Shown here: piece after piece, positions 5,502-7,324 of the stretch
Position numbering within the stretch: position 1 is the stretch's first letter
Layout: the number at the start of each line of letters is the position of its first letter
Origin: an uncultured Clostridia bacterium
GTDB lineage: Bacteria; Bacillota; Clostridia; Christensenellales; Borkfalkiaceae
Assembly: GCA_947627125.1 (NCBI GenBank)
Contig: CANQUY010000087.1
Location: 1-7,324, forward strand
Reading direction: 5' to 3'
Length of the DNA stretch: 7,324 nucleotides
The notes under the pieces: model-generated
Seen by the model: only the letters and a program-made list of their open reading frames with translations
Databases searched by the model: none
What the model was told of the DNA's origin: nothing
Program-made: the position numbers and the translations under genes

Positions 5502-6458
5502 TCATTCGATGGCTTGAAAGCCGTTCTTTTGCATCAACAGACGCAAACGGCGGGGTAAGTTGATAGAACGTAAAAAGAGGATCCCCCGCCCGATCAGCCA
5601 AACGAAAAGCAGGATCTCGGAGAGAATGCAACACAAAATCTTCCATACAATATGCATGCGCTTCCAAAGGGACCTGCCTCGTACAATGTTTCCGTCTACC
5701 GTATTGTTTTCAACCGTCGCCCGATAGATATAATCGCCGTAAACAACGCTTCGGCAAAGCATAAGTTCCGCTTTGCTTTCGCGCATGTCGATCAAATGAT
5801 TCTTTTCTGTTTCCGTAAGGACAAACGCATTGTGCTCACGGTCGATAATACTCGTTTTGGGCGCAATCAGAATATAAACGGCACAAAGTGCGATAAATAT
5901 CCCCACGCCGATACCCGAATAGGCGTTGGCAATGCTTACAACGCCCGTTTCCGTTTGCATATTCAAAATTGACATCTGCGTTGTCAGGATCGCGATTAAG
6001 GCAACGCAGAAATTTATGATCTTTATACTGCGATAATAATGCCCCTTATTCTTTGTACGGATCAGCCCTGCGATCGCAAAACCAAGCTCCCAAAAAGAGA
6101 TAAAGGCAAGAATTAAAACATAGAGGAGCCCGTTGTTCTTGATCCTGCGCTCGATAAAGAACATACTGCTCATAAAGCCGATATAGATGACGCTTGCCCA
6201 AAAGAGAAACACGGCGGTGAGAAGATTGCGCCTCTCAAACGACATTTTGTCCGTTTTAACGCCCAAAACACACTGGAACTTTGCAAGCAGCAAGCCGAAC
6301 GTGTAGACGGCGATAATCACCAGATTATAGTCCGTAAAAAGTCCGATAATGAGTTTGCCGCAAGCGAGAACGGCCGAAAAGCACAAGCCGATGATGGTTT
6401 TCCATATCGTCTTTTGCTCAAACGACAATTCTCTGTATTTGCAAATCAAGTTTATCAT
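5502..6458 (-). CDS. Uncharacterised seven-helix membrane protein
   Basis: I do not recognise this 318-residue protein with any confidence. Hydrophobic segments lie at about 21-42, 44-67, 79-101, 110-133, 146-167, 181-200 and 271-297. Between helices six and seven is a polar domain (about 203-268) rich in Glu, Asp and Arg, including YGDYIYRATVENNTVDGN (240-257). The C-terminal tail is basic (NLPRRLRLLMQKN). No catalytic, metal-binding or nucleotide-binding motif is evident. I start at the ATG at 6458 because a good promoter (6478-6506) lies just upstream, inside the longer open frame that begins at 6629; the ribosome site is weak (AAGAG seven bases before). Base composition differs from its neighbours: 28 and 25 G+C per 60 at 5701-5760 and 6061-6120, against 41 per 60 in the reductase (4561-4620). 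That suggests recent acquisition. It is a single-gene unit with its own promoter and a shared convergent terminator. Confidence 0.8.
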   Translation of the reverse strand: MINLICKYRELSFEQKTIWKTIIGLCFSAVLACGKLIIGLFTDYNLVIIAVYTFGLLLAKFQCVLGVKTDKMSFERRNLLTAVFLFWASVIYIGFMSSMFFIERRIKNNGLLYVLILAFISFWELGFAIAGLIRTKNKGHYYRSIKIINFCVALIAILTTQMSILNMQTETGVVSIANAYSGIGVGIFIALCAVYILIAPKTSIIDREHNAFVLTETEKNHLIDMRESKAELMLCRSVVYGDYIYRATVENNTVDGNIVRGRSLWKRMHIVWKILCCILSEILLFVWLIGRGILFLRSINLPRRLRLLMQKNGFQAIE

Positions 6459-6477
6459 AGTCAGACTCTTATCATTG

Positions 6478-6506
6478 ATTATATAAGAAAGCGGAAATAA
6501 AATCAA
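6478..6506 (-). promoter_or_regulatory. Sigma-A type promoter for the membrane protein gene
   Basis: On the minus strand TTGATT (6501-6506) and TATAAT (6478-6483) have a 17-base spacer. Transcription should start at about 6471, giving a 13- to 14-base leader before the ATG at 6458. The promoter settles the choice of the shorter reading frame. Confidence 0.75.
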
Positions 6507-6560
6507 GCGACTGTGACGCAGATAAAAGAAAACGTGCGGCGTGTCTGCCGAAATAAGACA

Positions 6561-6600
6561 GATACGAAGTTTTGTATCGCGGAAAGCTATCAACTTTCGC
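6561..6600. repeat. Two adjacent imperfect inverted repeats between glmS terminator and next promoter
   Basis: GATACGA-AGTT-TTGTATC (6561-6578) pairs over seven positions including one G-T. It is followed at once by GCGGAAAG-CTATCAA-CTTTCGC (6579-6600 region), which pairs over seven positions with one bulged G. Neither is followed by a T run. They sit upstream of the membrane protein promoter and could be backup RNA structures, regulator sites or remains of an inserted element. Confidence 0.3.
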
Positions 6601-6636
6601 AACAAAATAAAAGTGGCATATAGCAACATACCACTT
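6601..6636 (-). terminator. Rho-independent terminator of glmS
   Basis: On the minus strand AAGTGGTATGT, loop TGCT, then ATATGCCACTT forms an 11-pair stem with two G-T pairs (6611-6636), followed by TTATTTTGTT (6601-6610). It lies 35 bases after the glmS stop codon and separates glmS from the membrane protein gene. Confidence 0.75.
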
Positions 6637-6656
6637 CTATGTTTCGACTCCCTTGC

Positions 6657-6665
6657 GGGGGGGGG
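6657..6665. repeat. Homopolymer run of nine G (nine C on the glmS strand)
   Basis: A run of nine G on the plus strand lies seven bases downstream of the glmS stop, in its 3' untranslated region before the terminator. On the glmS strand the last C residues can pair as CCC-GCAA-GGG, a small GNRA hairpin. Such runs are prone to length change and to sequencing error. Confidence 0.6.
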
Positions 6666-6671
6666 CGTTTT

Positions 6672-7324
6672 CTATTCCACCGTGACGCTCTTGGCGAGAT
6701 TGCGGGGCTTATCGGGATCGTTTCCGCGGGCGACGGAGGTATAATAGGCAAGAAGCTGCAGCGGAATGACGGATAAGATCGGTGAAAATTCGGACGGACA
6801 CTTGGGAATGAGCACGGAGGCCGTGATCTCCTTTTCTCCGCAAAACTCCTCAAAACAGGTGACAAGAAAAATTTTAGCGCCGCGGGAATAGGCCTCGTGG
6901 ACGGCGTTCATTGTCTTTTGGGCAATATCCCGCCGCGTGATGATGGCGACGACGGGCGTATACGGCCCGATAAGGGCGAGCGTGCCGTGCTTCAGCTCCC
7001 CCGCCGCGTATCCCTCGCTCGGAAGATAGGAAATTTCCTTGAGTTTGAGGCTTCCCTCAAGCGCGGCGCACATATCGGCTCCCCGCCCGATGAAATAGAC
7101 GCTCTGCGCTCCGACAAAGTATGGGACCCAGCTACGTACACTCTCGGAGATCTCGATCGTCCTTTCCGCCTTTTTGGCGAAACCGTTCTGCGTCGGGGCC
7201 CTCTTTCCGCGGATCGCGGCGAGCGACACGGCAACGGAGTAGAGAACGGCAAGCTGGGCGTTGAAACTCTTGGTGGCGGCAACTCCGATCTCCCTGCCCG
7301 CACGGGTGAAGAGGACAAAGTGCG
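6672..7324 (-). CDS. glmS: Glutamine--fructose-6-phosphate aminotransferase, C-terminal part (cut by right edge)
   Basis: This enzyme makes glucosamine-6-phosphate from fructose-6-phosphate and glutamine, the entry step to peptidoglycan precursors. The last 216 residues are present and cover the isomerase half. The segment begins inside the first SIS domain with TRAGREIGVAATKSF and continues into the second, with VYFIGRGADMCAALEGSLK. The active-site stretch KLKEISYLPSEGYAAGELKH carries the catalytic glutamate and histidine equivalents. The protein ends with the invariant tail DPDKPRNLAKSVTVE, whose lysine closes the sugar site. The glutaminase domain and any upstream glmS riboswitch-ribozyme lie beyond the right edge and cannot be judged. 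The stop is TAG and a terminator follows at 6601-6636. No sign of damage is seen in the visible part. Confidence 0.97.
   Translation of the reverse strand, partial: HFVLFTRAGREIGVAATKSFNAQLAVLYSVAVSLAAIRGKRAPTQNGFAKKAERTIEISESVRSWVPYFVGAQSVYFIGRGADMCAALEGSLKLKEISYLPSEGYAAGELKHGTLALIGPYTPVVAIITRRDIAQKTMNAVHEAYSRGAKIFLVTCFEEFCGEKEITASVLIPKCPSEFSPILSVIPLQLLAYYTSVARGNDPDKPRNLAKSVTVE

Noticed and set aside
6459..6629. Longer start of the membrane protein at 6629
   Set aside because: The promoter at 6478-6506 lies within this extension, so the RNA would not include the upstream ATG.
6640..6665. Possible tRNA 3' fragment or attachment site, from GTTTCGACTCC
   Set aside because: The T-loop-like word is not flanked by complementary arms and no acceptor stem or CCA is present; no integrase is nearby.

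Overview
The window looks like chromosomal housekeeping DNA of a moderately GC-rich Firmicute, most likely an uncultured gut-type clostridium. The main reasons are the presence of sigH (a Firmicutes sigma factor), mini-RNase III next to an rlmB-type rRNA methyltransferase, strong AGGAGG-like ribosome sites, and sigma-A style promoters with perfect TATAAT boxes. The genus cannot be named from the sequence alone. No CRISPR array, insertion sequence, prophage gene, rRNA or tRNA was found.

Left block (1-2984, all minus strand). A tightly packed operon reads from a promoter at 2979-3007: mrnC (mini-RNase III), rlmB (rRNA 2'-O-methyltransferase), sigH (sigma factor) and dnaX (DNA polymerase III gamma/tau, cut by the left edge). 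mrnC and rlmB share an ATGA overlap, rlmB and sigH overlap by 32 bases, and sigH and dnaX are 14 bases apart. The first two proteins act on 23S rRNA. The sigma factor and the clamp loader appear to be passengers of the same transcript.

Middle block (2985-5480, plus strand). Divergent from mrnC, a promoter at 3077-3104 starts a two-gene operon: a CPA2-type cation:proton antiporter without a regulatory RCK domain, and an aldo/keto reductase 12 bases downstream. A strong stem-loop at 5449-5480 ends the operon and also works plausibly for the gene arriving from the other side. The leader of this operon carries a perfect GAAA-capped hairpin at the predicted RNA 5' end.

Right block (5502-7324, minus strand). 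A visibly AT-richer gene for an unrecognised seven-helix membrane protein has its own promoter. To its right lies the 3' part of glmS (glucosamine-6-phosphate synthase), with its own terminator and an odd run of nine G/C pairs just after the stop codon.

Nothing here is clearly a new biological system. The best leads are the orphan membrane protein, the antiporter/aldo-keto reductase pair as a possible redox-coupled transporter, the apparently leaderless mrnC start, and a SigH with a shortened interdomain linker.
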